Assembly: GCA_001465935.1 (NCBI GenBank) | Contig: LNKV01000038.1 | Coordinates: 256,176-320,175 of the forward strand | Reading direction: 5' to 3' | Origin: Clarireedia homoeocarpa | Lineage: Eukaryota > Ascomycota > Leotiomycetes > Helotiales > Rutstroemiaceae | Length of the DNA: 64,000 nt | Shown: positions 34,731 to 44,343 of the stretch, in pieces | Numbering within the stretch: the stretch's first letter is position 1 | How the letters are laid out: the number at the start of each line of letters is the position of its first letter | Translations under genes and position numbers: made by a program | Notes under the pieces: generated by a model | Database searches by the model: none | What the model saw: the letters and a program-made list of their open reading frames with translations, nothing else | What the model was told of the DNA's origin: nothing

Positions 34731-36558
34731 ACGTTGGATTCCTACTTTGTAGAAGGGAAGGTTTGATACTGCTAACTTACTTGCGACGGTATAGGTTGCT
34801 TTTAACACCCATAGCTCTCACTTCTCCCTTTCTTAAACTGACATTTCTGCGCGCGGAGACATTTCCTATTCTAGATTGATCGCGGGGTCCCATGCCAACA
34901 TTCAGACCCGATCAAATCAGATTGAGCACATTCATTCACCCCAGTCCTCCTGGAATCCCTGTGCAAATTCATGCCCACAACACATCGGAACATTACGCGC
35001 AAGGAGCATCTTCTGCCACTGTGCCTCACCCCTTGACAATCAATAGTAAACTTCTCTCTCTCTATATCGAACGTATGCAGCGCGTGAGGTTGTTTCATGC
35101 TCTCTCTCTCTCTCTGTTGTGACACCTTCAATGAGAGTTACAAAGTATAAGCTTCGGATTAAGTCCGACCCCAACACACTCACGAACGGGCTTCTACTAT
35201 AGTAAGTTCAAATCAGGTTTTGGCATCCATGCCAATGGAGCCATCAGGGATCCTACTTGCAAAGACGACGCCCATCTAAACTCTACTTCCACTACCTCCG
35301 TACTAAAAGAAGGGGGCAAAATGCAGTGGTCGGCTAGATGCTGTAAATAATATAAACACACGTCTCTGATAATACCGGTAGGACCTGTTTCCCTCTGGGC
35401 CAAACGTACCTGCTACCCAAATAGGTATAGGCAGAAGTATGGAGAAGCTGACGTTAAGATTTGTAATTCGCTAAAAAAGGACTTATTGGTCAACAATTGA
35501 TCGCCCAAAACAATGTCCAAGTCGTATGTGTCAGGAGGGGTGATGGTTCTAACATGTTCGAAGTTGCTACAGCACAGCAAGCACAGCAAGCACAGCAAGC
35601 ACGCAAGGCACTGCGCTCTCCCTACCTTGGCAATGGTGAAAAGGTCGTGCTCTCGGTATTGAGTGCCGGCGCTAGATAATTGCAGGAAGGAAAGATCAAG
35701 AGTAAGCTAAAAATCAATATTGCTGCATTTCTCAAACTTCGAGAAAGCGTGGTTCGACCATTAGCTCAAATAGATTGTTTGTGTTTTTTTAAAAGGGGGG
35801 TGGGTACGTTTCGTGGATGATACGGTATGATATGATACGGGACCGGGGTGCAGTCGGATTGATTACTTGTGTGAAATGGTAAGAGGAACGACACACGAGT
35901 CATGTCTGCTGGACAAGCCAAGGTTGAATGGACATGGAAAGAAAGCCAGGGTCACTTGCAGTTGCAGCTGCAGGTGGCTGCGTCGAATGGAGATTAACTG
36001 TACGATTACTGTGCACTACAATATGTGCTCAGTCCCATCCTGCAGGTAACGTGCAATTACTCCGAGTTCGCGTGCGCACGAGGAGCAAAGAAAAGCGTCA
36101 TCAGCAGCCCAGAGTGCAACAGCAGACGAATCAGGTACTGTGGGGAAGTTGAGTGATCACAGGCTAAAGTAGGTAGTCGTGGTAGTCGTGGTAGTCGTAG
36201 TAGTCGTCTCTCACGGCTATCGGGTCGAGGTCGAGGTTGGCACCAAGAGTTTGCCGCATTGATCCGGGGCATAAATTCGATGGCGCCTTTCACATCGTCA
36301 TCCTTTGCGCCGCAAAGCCTTTTTATGAAATGCACGCGGCACTAGAAGACCGTTGGGCCTTTGGTCCTTGAGAAAAATGGCATGACTTCAGCAAGAGGTC
36401 TTAACTTATCAGCAAATTTCGTCTGACCTTATCCCTGTCAAATCATTGGTTGGAGTGTTGAATGAACCTCGGCCCATCCCCAGATTTCCCCTCTCTTTTC
36501 TAGGAGTGCAAATACGCTCAAGTATTCCATTCAATTTGTTATACACAAGATTTCCAAA

Positions 36559-37587
36559 ATGTCTAAATACGATACTGAACTCAAGGACTTCCCCTCTATC
36601 TTTTCACTCAAAGGAAAGGTGGTGGTTGTGACAGGAGGCTCAAGAGGACTCGGCCTTCACGCTGCATCTGGGTACAGTCTCCCTCTTCTTCCACCATAAA
36701 ATTTCCGTTTCATAGGTTACGAGCTGACGTTGCTCCTATCTCTCCAGTTTCCTGCAAGCCGGTGCTTCCAAAGTATACATAACATCCCGCAAAGCTTCTG
36801 CATGTGAAGCAGCCGTCAAAGCTCTCAATGCCCTCCCCAACCTCTCTCCCGGCGCAAAAGCCATCTCTGTCCCCGCTGATAGCGCCAAGATCGAAGGTGT
36901 CGAACATCTTGTCCGAGAAGTAAGCAAGACCACGGATCATGTTGATATTTTGTTTGCGAATGCAGGTGCTACCTGGGGCGAGGCGTTCGATACACATCCG
37001 GACAGTGCATTCGGCAAAGTGATGGATCTGAATGTTAAAAGTGTGTTCAATACCGTGAGACTGTACGTTCTATGCGCCTTCAGCATTCGCTTTCGGAACA
37101 AGACTAATTAAATCGACATAGGTTCGCACCGCTTCTCCAGAAGAATGGCACACTCGAAGATCCTTCTCGCGTGATCATAACCGCCTCAGTAGCTGGAATT
37201 AGTGTTGGCACGCTAGGAAATAATGCCACTTTTGGATACTCTGCGTCGAAAGCCGCCGCCATCCATCTCACCAAGAATCTTGCAGTTGAGCTCGGTCCTC
37301 GCCACATTCTCGTAAACTCCATATCGCCGGGATTCTTCCCTTCGAAGATGGCGAACACATTAATTGAAGAGACAGGAGGCGCGGACGCGTTGGCCGCGAG
37401 TAACCCAAATGGTAGGTTAGGAAAACCAGAGGATATTGCCGGATTGGTGGTATTTTTGAGTAGTAGGGCAAGTGCCCACGTGAATGGAGCCAATATTGTG
37501 GTGGACGGAGGAGCGGTTCTAGCAAGGGGGGTAAAGCATACAATGGGGGACGAAAACTCGGGTTCAAAGGAGAAGTCAAAGCTATGA
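36559..37587 (+). CDS. short-chain dehydrogenase/reductase, 297 residues
   Basis: NAD(P)-dependent oxidoreductase. Three exons join in frame: 36559-36671, 36748-37062 and 37122-37587, with introns of 76 and 59 nt. The Rossmann cofactor motif is VVVTGGSRGLGLHAAS, followed by the split codon at GFLQAGASKVY. ADSAKIEG is the adenine-side Asp region, ILFANAGATWGEAF the NAG motif, RVIITASVAG carries the catalytic Ser, and TFGYSASKAAAIHL gives the YxxxK pair. PGFFPSKM and the C-terminal VNGANIVVDGGAV complete the classical fold. The arrangement resembles reductases annotated as 3-oxoacyl or rhamnolipid-type, but the substrate is unknown. The last 20 residues are a charged extension without a peroxisomal signal. 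Confidence 0.92.
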
Positions 37588-37880
37588 GCAAGCCACTGTC
37601 TGTTCACCTGCGAATGAACGAAAGATTGTATAGTTGATCAGCTGGTCCCTAGGTTGTGCTGTCCCAAACGACATACAAGCCATTGAGTAATAAAACACAA
37701 ATTAGTATTTTCAAACACAACACCTGTGCACTGCGTAAAGAAATCAAACTTCGATACAAGATGAAGGAAACATCCCCACTACAGGGTGTTTATTAATATT
37801 AAAAGTACGCGCGGCCACCTTAGCAATATAAAAAAAGATCACTACAACGCCAAGATAAACCAAAGAACTGTTGATAATTG

Positions 37881-39143
37881 TCAAAAAGAAGCACTCGTAA
37901 CCAGTGGGGAACCAGCTCTTAGGTCGCAGCACCAAGGTCTCAAACGTTCGTCGCGAAGAGCGGATGGGCCTTCCGTCATAAGCTCGGACGGAGATGATGA
38001 CGCCAATGAAGACGCTGATGCATCGATGTCCAGGAAAACATCAAGCCTTCGGATCTCCTCAATATCTCTATCTTCCTCAACCACTCGGTTGATAGCCCCA
38101 TCATCGAAAGCAAAACCATGCCATAACAGCACGCCGAGGTCTCTTGCCATCATGACCGTATCCATAACACGATTTTGGCTGAGCTCTGGAATTTGGGAAA
38201 TCAGTTCAGTCCAGAATATTTTCCGTAGTAAAGAAGCGTCTTTATCATATCGAAACCCCGTACTTGTCATTTCGCCGAGGATTTCCTCAAGACCGTAAAG
38301 GCATATTCCAAATGGTAGGGGTTCGCCCTCTGCCCAGTCAACGAAACCGACAAGATTACCTGTTCCCGCGTTGATAATTATATTACTTGCAACAATGTCG
38401 CCATGTGTTAGAACCCATGGTAAGCTGCCAATGACGTCGATACTCTTGAGGATCTTTCTTGCGGTAGGGCGAAACCGTAAAGGCAACTGCTTGCTCAGGA
38501 GTTCGATCCGAGACAAGAGAGAGGACCCGATAAGTCCCTGTGAAACTGTATAATCATTTTGTCGCTCCCATCCCATAGACAGAAAGTGCGCAAAGTTCTT
38601 GCATAGAGTCATTCGTGCTTCCAGAGTGTTTCCAAGTATCGAAGTGCTTGTTCGAAATTCCTTGTACGACACCCCTTGCAAACGATTCATCGTGTATACC
38701 AGTAACCCGGACTTCGGAAGCGTGTCGACATAAGTGGTCTGAGGCGCGAATGTCCTGTATACCTCTCGTGCAGCGTTAGCAGTCAGAAGATCGAGTTTAA
38801 ACGTACGAGGCCGAAATTGCACAATGGTATCATCGCCAACGAAGAACGTCAGAGAACAGTAACCTTGGCAACCTGCCACCTCAATCGTACTTCCTGGAAA
38901 GTTGTTCTCGATGAACTCGTAACAGTCCGTCTTATCATTTTGACTGAGCCCATTGCGAATGAGGAAACTGTCGATAGCGGACCAGGACTCCACCTGCGCC
39001 ATGATGAGGCTTCTTATAGTTTCCTCTTCGGTTGATTCTCCTCGGGCGCACCGAAATCGCAATGCAGAAGACCTTATCGAGAGACAAGTCGCCGAGACAG
39101 CTGCATGAAGCGTAGGATAGATCCGAGACTCATGCAACCACAC
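37881..39143 (-). CDS. APH-family phosphotransferase (protein-kinase-like fold), 420 residues
   Basis: Single open frame. The kinase-like fold shows SLTFFVGDDTIVQFRPRTF (nucleotide-binding lobe, with the usual Lys replaced by Arg/Gln in QFR), GLLVYTMNRLQGVSYKEF (hinge), the catalytic-loop-like VLTHGDIVASNIII and the metal-site-like GNLVGFVDWAEGEPLPFGI. This set is common in fungal aminoglycoside-phosphotransferase-like proteins of unknown substrate. Family similarity begins near the internal Met at 39002 (MAQVESWSAIDSFLIRNG), which may be the true start; the upstream 47 codons are open but rich in Ser/Arg/Cys. The C-terminal 60 residues are Ser-rich and not conserved-looking. Drug resistance should not be inferred from the family name. 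Confidence 0.85.
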   Translation of the reverse strand: MWLHESRIYPTLHAAVSATCLSIRSSALRFRCARGESTEEETIRSLIMAQVESWSAIDSFLIRNGLSQNDKTDCYEFIENNFPGSTIEVAGCQGYCSLTFFVGDDTIVQFRPRTFKLDLLTANAAREVYRTFAPQTTYVDTLPKSGLLVYTMNRLQGVSYKEFRTSTSILGNTLEARMTLCKNFAHFLSMGWERQNDYTVSQGLIGSSLLSRIELLSKQLPLRFRPTARKILKSIDVIGSLPWVLTHGDIVASNIIINAGTGNLVGFVDWAEGEPLPFGICLYGLEEILGEMTSTGFRYDKDASLLRKIFWTELISQIPELSQNRVMDTVMMARDLGVLLWHGFAFDDGAINRVVEEDRDIEEIRRLDVFLDIDASASSLASSSPSELMTEGPSALRDERLRPWCCDLRAGSPLVTSASF

Positions 39144-40255
39144 TTCTCTGTAGTACAGTAGTCCTTAGTATAAGCGATTCGCTTCCTTTCCTTTCCACCA
39201 GACTTCAGCAGGTGAGTTATCATATGGGTGGGTTCTTCAAGCGGAGATTATGGTCACACAAGCACGAAAGATAGAGTAATTGAGAGGGTGAGAGGATAAA
39301 CCCTGGTGTCCACTGAGATAAGCACTGCCCTTTGGCTTCCGGATCTACGCGCTTAGGTAATTCTCTTTCGGCTGGTGGGCGATCATTTGCAAACTTCCAT
39401 CTCATGTGGTCGACATCTTGAGCTTCATTCTGTCATCATACTAGTCGGCCCGGTGTCATCGCCGTCTCCTTCGTACGGCGCGCGAAATCGAAATGCAAAT
39501 GCTGCATGACTTCTCGCGTATGGTTAGCTCGGCAACGCAAGGATGGGATGGATATCCTTACCCCATGAAATCCGACCAAATTCGAAATGGTTCCTCTGAC
39601 ATGGCAGAAATGAAAATTCTTGCAGCGAATCAAGTGTCGCGAACTCTGCATCCCTGAATCAAATCATTTTATTAGTAAGGCTGGCAGGCGCGGTGAGATT
39701 GGGAGATCATCTTTTCTCTTTCAGCACAATTGTATTCTGCCATTTCGCCAACGACATCACCATCACCTTCCACAAGAGTATTCACATACATATGACATTA
39801 ACCCCATTTTCAATTTGATGATGGAAGAGGCTTGAAAAGACGCGGAGATCGGTGCTGAATGCTGCTGGTTGTGATGAGTATCACAGCAACGAGAGATGGC
39901 TGAACCGCAGTTGTGAAACATTGATTTGCGCTGCATGTGCAGCCAGCAGAGCTTGATCTACAGAAGAAAGCATACATAGAGAAAGCCCATTCTTAGCGCC
40001 TATAAATTCTTTGCTTCGGTCTATTTCTCGACTTGACGATTTGCGCCTGGTTACAGACTCACAAAACCCTTTTCCCTATCAAATCTTCCGCCCTCCTATA
40101 TATACCTTTTGAAGCTACAGGTATGACATGGTATCACTCTGTTCAAAGTCCAAAGGTTCCCATTTGCTAAGTGGTTCGCAACAGCATTCAATACTGAAGC
40201 TCATAGTATCTTCTCAACACACCACCTTCTCCTTGATACACATTGATATCACGCA
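39144..40255. other. 1.1-kb divergent intergenic region
   Basis: Lies between the APH-like gene (minus) and the DUF2235 gene (plus). Short frames only. Likely holds both promoters; TATATATA-like sequence at about 40097-40105 is the only core-promoter-like feature, 150 bp before the ATG at 40256. Confidence 0.5.
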
Positions 40256-42442
40256 ATGCCAAGAATGGTCGATTATGCTCACCCAATTCACCCCAAGCGG
40301 CTGATTTTATGCTGCGATGGGACGTGGATGGACAGGTACAGTAATTCTAAATCCAAAGATAGAATAGAATTGACCTGGCAGAACAGTGATAGTGGATTCA
40401 CGAACCCATCACTGATTCCGTACCAACCAACGGGGGCTTTACAGGTAAGCTATAGAGTGCCTCACTCCGAATGCCATCCTTGAGAAGACAAAATGCCCTT
40501 TGAGCATTTTGAGGTCGTTCATATTGAAGCTTTGGACATCTCTCCAAGTTGATTTAGGATCATGTCAAGCAACAGCTCAGCACTACTAACATTGATAGGT
40601 CGCGAGTAACATCACTCGCATCTCCCGAGCTTTCAAAAGATATGCTCGAGATGGAACGCATCAAATCATCTACTATCATTCAGGGGTCGGCACGGGTAGT
40701 AGTATGATTGACACACTTAGTGGAGGCATGCTTGGTACTGGGATCTCTGAGGTTTGCTTTTCTGTAACTCGGTAGTTGCATCATATGCTAACATACCGAA
40801 GAACATTCGTGAAGCCTACAGCTTCATCGCCGCTAATTATGCACCCGGGGATGAAATTATTCTTGTGGGGTTCTCTCGCGGGGCCTTTACGGCCAGAAGC
40901 GTTGCTGGAATGATCAAAGATATTGGGTTGTTGACTAGAGAGGGGATGAACAACTTTTATGCTATATTCAAGGACCAGGAAAATTTTAGGAACGATGACT
41001 ATCGCGACATTTTCCCAGAGACACCCTTTCCAAACAAACCCAAGAACGCGGCTGATTATAAGAAAAGGCTGGAACGGGTATGCGCGATATTCTACGCTGT
41101 GTTTAATATATCTAACGTTGGTACAGGAGGACTTGACAAGAGTGTGCGATCCCGACGGAAAGAAAATAGTTATTCAAGCTGTGGCGGTGTGGGATACTGT
41201 AGGGTCCTTGGGAATACCCAATATTGCCCTACTTTCGAAGCTCGGCCTTCCACATTCGACGAAAGAGTAGGTGAATCTTAGATGGCACCATACGCTATCA
41301 TATCAAATTAGAAACAACCTCACTTACACCAGGACTCTAGGTACAAATTTTTCGATACGAATCTGTCAGGGTCTATTAGACATGCATTTCAAGCTCTAGC
41401 TCTGGACGAGCACAGGAGACCTTTCAGTCCTGCCGTCTGGGAAGTAAGAGATATGGAGAATGCTACGGACCTTCGACAAGTCTGGTTCCCAGGTTCTCAC
41501 TCGAATGTTGGTGGTGGTTATGAAGATCAAGAGATAGCAAATGTTACTTTGGCATGGTGGGTTATCTTTAATCCTTCCGAACATCCAGTTAACGTACCCT
41601 AGGATGATGGATCAACTTGCGTCAATTGGGGTTGCATTTCATGATGAAGCTATTGAGACGATATTCGAAAAGAGTGTTCAATACTACGAATCCCTACGTG
41701 AACCTTCTAATTCGATTGGCAACTGGTTCTCCCGGAAGCCAAAGCAACAGTGGGCAACGCAGTCGGTCTATGACAAACACCACCCAGTTCGTCCTTGGGG
41801 ACTTGGCAAGATCTATAATTCAGATACCGGAATTGTATGTATATTTTCAATATCGCACCGTCACTTGAGGTATGAAAGCAGTAAACTGACATCGAGTAGT
41901 GGCTTCTTGCAGGCAAAAAGACACGCACTCCTGGTCTATACACTCGTCCGGATCCCAACACAGGCATGCCAACTGGAATACCTATGACTCATACTAACGA
42001 ACGCATTCATTCAAGTGTCCGTATTCGTTTGGAACTCGAAGGTCTTGGAGAAGACGATTTAACTAAATACGAATGTCCGGCACTACTGAAGAAAGGCCCC
42101 TGGCGCCTCGATCAAATTCGTATTAAAGTTAACGATCCAATTCCACCTACGGCTACGTGGGGTCCATCTGCCCCGGCTGCTCTAGATGATGAAATCAGCG
42201 ATATGAGATGGGTATGGGAATATGATGGACCAGAGCACAATGCTCCGCCAGTGCAGACTATGATTGAGGAGAATCTGGGTCCATTCGAGAGGAAGCTTCT
42301 TCTACTAAACAAAGGTAAGGGCATGTTTCACAAAGTAATCGATTATCCGGACGAAGAGGAGCATGTGGCAGCAATCCATGCAGGAATTGCAGCACGACAA
42401 GAGGATAGCGGAGAAGATTCGCAGGAGTCTGATATTCAGTAA
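40256..42442 (+). CDS. DUF2235 (Tle1-like alpha/beta hydrolase) protein, 582 residues
   Basis: Seven exons join in frame: 40256-40444, 40599-40751, 40802-41077, 41127-41266, 41341-41556, 41603-41834 and 41900-42442. The DUF2235 domain, related to type VI phospholipase effectors of the Tle1 group, starts at RLILCCDGTWMDRY. It contains IIYYHSGVGTG, the nucleophile motif EIILVGFSRGAFTARSVAGM (Ser in GFSRG), AVAVWDTVGSLGIP and VWFPGSHSNVGGGYED, where the Asp/His residues usual for the triad occur. The fungal members are uncharacterised lipase-like proteins. The C-terminus is acidic. A GTAAGG donor at 42315 could instead skip the present stop and join to the charged frame beginning near 42694 (see that entry). 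It is not a bacterial transfer on present evidence, as it has six typical fungal introns. Confidence 0.88.
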
Positions 42443-42776
42443 TTGCGAGCGTTTCTGAAAAGGTCGTAGAGGGAGCTTATGGAAGTTGTTATTTTACCCC
42501 CTTGCCCACGCACAGATTGATGCGCTTCACAAATAATTATTGGAGTTTCGACAATGCCACTTTTAATTAAGTTTTCTGCTGGTTGGAATTGGTTTACTAT
42601 CTAACAAAAAACTAACCACTTGTGTCTACGTATCGAATGCTTTGTGAAAGTGCAGATGAACGTTCGCTGATCTCTGATTTTCGTGTTCTATAGGCCGCGC
42701 CTCGTACGAGAAATATACGACTCGAAAAAGAAGAAAGAAGAAAAGACGAAAGAGATATGAGGATGAGAAAGGTCAC

Positions 42777-43595
42777 ATGGGCGATGATCTTCTGGAAGCA
42801 ATTGGTGGTGAAACTGCTGTAAATGGAGAATTTGGCGTGAGGCGTGAGGAAGTGGTTAGTTATGGTTCAGTCCCAATTACGGTTGATGCGGATGATGAAG
42901 AGATCGACGAGAAACTTGCGAGGAAGCATAGGGATTATGGTAGAAGTAGAAGGAGTAAGAGGGAGATAGAGGAAGAAGAGGAGGCGCTTGAAGCAAAACT
43001 CGCGAGGATGGAAATGGATAGCTCTTATATGACTCGAGGGCCAGAGGTGGAAGATGTTGTTGATGAAAGAATTGCGCGGATGGAGATGGGTTCATCCGCC
43101 CCTAGAAGACGATCACACAGAGATAGCACTAGGGAAAGGAACAGAGGAAAGGAACGAGACAGTTACAGTTACAGTTCTAAGAGACGCAGCGAAACGACCG
43201 ATGACCCCTACATCATCCGCGGAATTAAGGAGCGAGTCAGTCTTTCAAATGATGGGTATGGCCATGCACCCGAGATGGGGGAAAACTATTCAGAGCAAAG
43301 GGCGCCGATTAGCCACCACAATGATGAAATCATGGCAATTGACAACCATTATATGGATGGCCATGGCCAGGCATATGCGGGGGACAACAAACGAAGAAGT
43401 GCATTTGGAAGTGTTGGGGGCGGAGGAGGTTCAGATCGCGAGTATGGAGATGGGACTCGAGAATCTGGAGATGCCTATTCGTACAAGGAGCATCGGACAC
43501 ATAGTCCAAACCCCTCGAGAAGAGGCGAGAGTAGGAGAGACAGACGGACTTGGGCTGAGAGAGGAGCAAGATCGAGCTCATCACGGCAATCATGA
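42777..43595 (+). CDS. highly charged, disordered protein or C-terminal exon of the DUF2235 gene
   Basis: A 272-codon frame from ATG 42777, rich in Arg, Glu, Ser and Gly (EEEEEALEAKLARMEMDSS, SRRGESRRDRRTWAERGARS). Two copies of a KLARMEMDSS/RIARMEMGSS motif are visible. No globular domain. The frame is open upstream to 42694, directly after CTATAG. Splicing from the donor at 42315 to that acceptor (intron 42315-42693, 379 nt) fuses it in frame to the DUF2235 protein and would give 840 residues. CTAAC branch-like sequences lie at about 42601 and 42613. I cannot decide between separate gene and 3' exon from sequence alone; the in-frame junction favours the exon model at least for some transcripts. 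Confidence 0.55.
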   Translation: MGDDLLEAIGGETAVNGEFGVRREEVVSYGSVPITVDADDEEIDEKLARKHRDYGRSRRSKREIEEEEEALEAKLARMEMDSSYMTRGPEVEDVVDERIARMEMGSSAPRRRSHRDSTRERNRGKERDSYSYSSKRRSETTDDPYIIRGIKERVSLSNDGYGHAPEMGENYSEQRAPISHHNDEIMAIDNHYMDGHGQAYAGDNKRRSAFGSVGGGGGSDREYGDGTRESGDAYSYKEHRTHSPNPSRRGESRRDRRTWAERGARSSSSRQS

Positions 43596-44343
43596 CCACG
43601 ACGGTATGACGACACGACGATATGACGGCAGAGATATCTATTAGACTGGACCGCACTTCCGTATTCTTTATGGCTTGCTTTTGCTTTTTTAATGTTTGGG
43701 TGGCATATATACCGTTTGCATGTTTTAATGAGATGAAAAATTGTGTCTGCTGGATTTCTATTGCGACAGCTTTTACTTCTGATATAATTATAGACACTTC
43801 CCCATTCTAATAATTAACATTTGACATCAAATGACAAGTGACCTTGTCACATTTTGCGTAAAAAGGCCCAGCTAGGATGTAAAGAAGACAGGCATGGACC
43901 TATTGCTTGTTTCCAGCTGCTTATATATAGTGGGTAGCAGCCGCGCATTCTGCCGACTTATTCTGAGTGCCACGAACAAAGTAAGTAAACAACTCAATCT
44001 CATATAAAATAGTTTTGGATTCCAACCACATTCGCAGGGCATGAACGTGGGAACATATGAACCCCATGAATCCCATGAACCCCAAAAACCACGGGGTTGA
44101 TTTTGCAGTGTGCCCGCAACTGTGACGTAGGCGAAGCGTGGACTTGTCTCATTCTGCAGTAACGCTGGGACCGCTTGATCATGAATTTAAAAGTCCCATC
44201 TCCCCCGTCTCCATATTTTTTGGGGATGCAATGATAGCGACCTTAAAGTAATACTTCTACTCAGCCGAAATATTATTGCCAGACCGACGTGGATTTAACA
44301 TTTCTCAATCTTTAAAAAGTTCTACTTCGCCCCTGCCTAGATT
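43596..44343. other. intergenic stretch without a recognisable gene
   Basis: AT-rich. Contains a short CCCATGAA(T/C) repeat near 44062-44085 and nothing else of note. It probably includes the promoter of the App1-like gene. Confidence 0.5.

Larger units (their letters stand above)
33660..36558. other. 2.9-kb gene-free stretch with inverted and tandem repeats
   Basis: No frame here shows protein-like character. It holds an ATTAAGCAT triplication at about 33995-34020, a TGCCT-type microsatellite (34423-34464), a perfect inverted repeat (34674-34730), CT repeats near 35045 and 35100, a CACAGCAAG triplication at 35571-35602, and GTAGTCGTG repeats at 36172-36207. The last 300 bp should include the promoter of the SDR gene; the rest probably belongs to the 5' region of the Zn2Cys6 gene. 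Confidence 0.65.

Noticed and set aside
37881..39143. Antibiotic resistance gene
   Set aside because: The APH fold is widespread in fungi with non-drug or unknown substrates; nothing here indicates a resistance function.
40256..42442. Recent bacterial acquisition of a type VI effector
   Set aside because: DUF2235 is common in fungi, and the gene has six ordinary fungal introns with no composition break.
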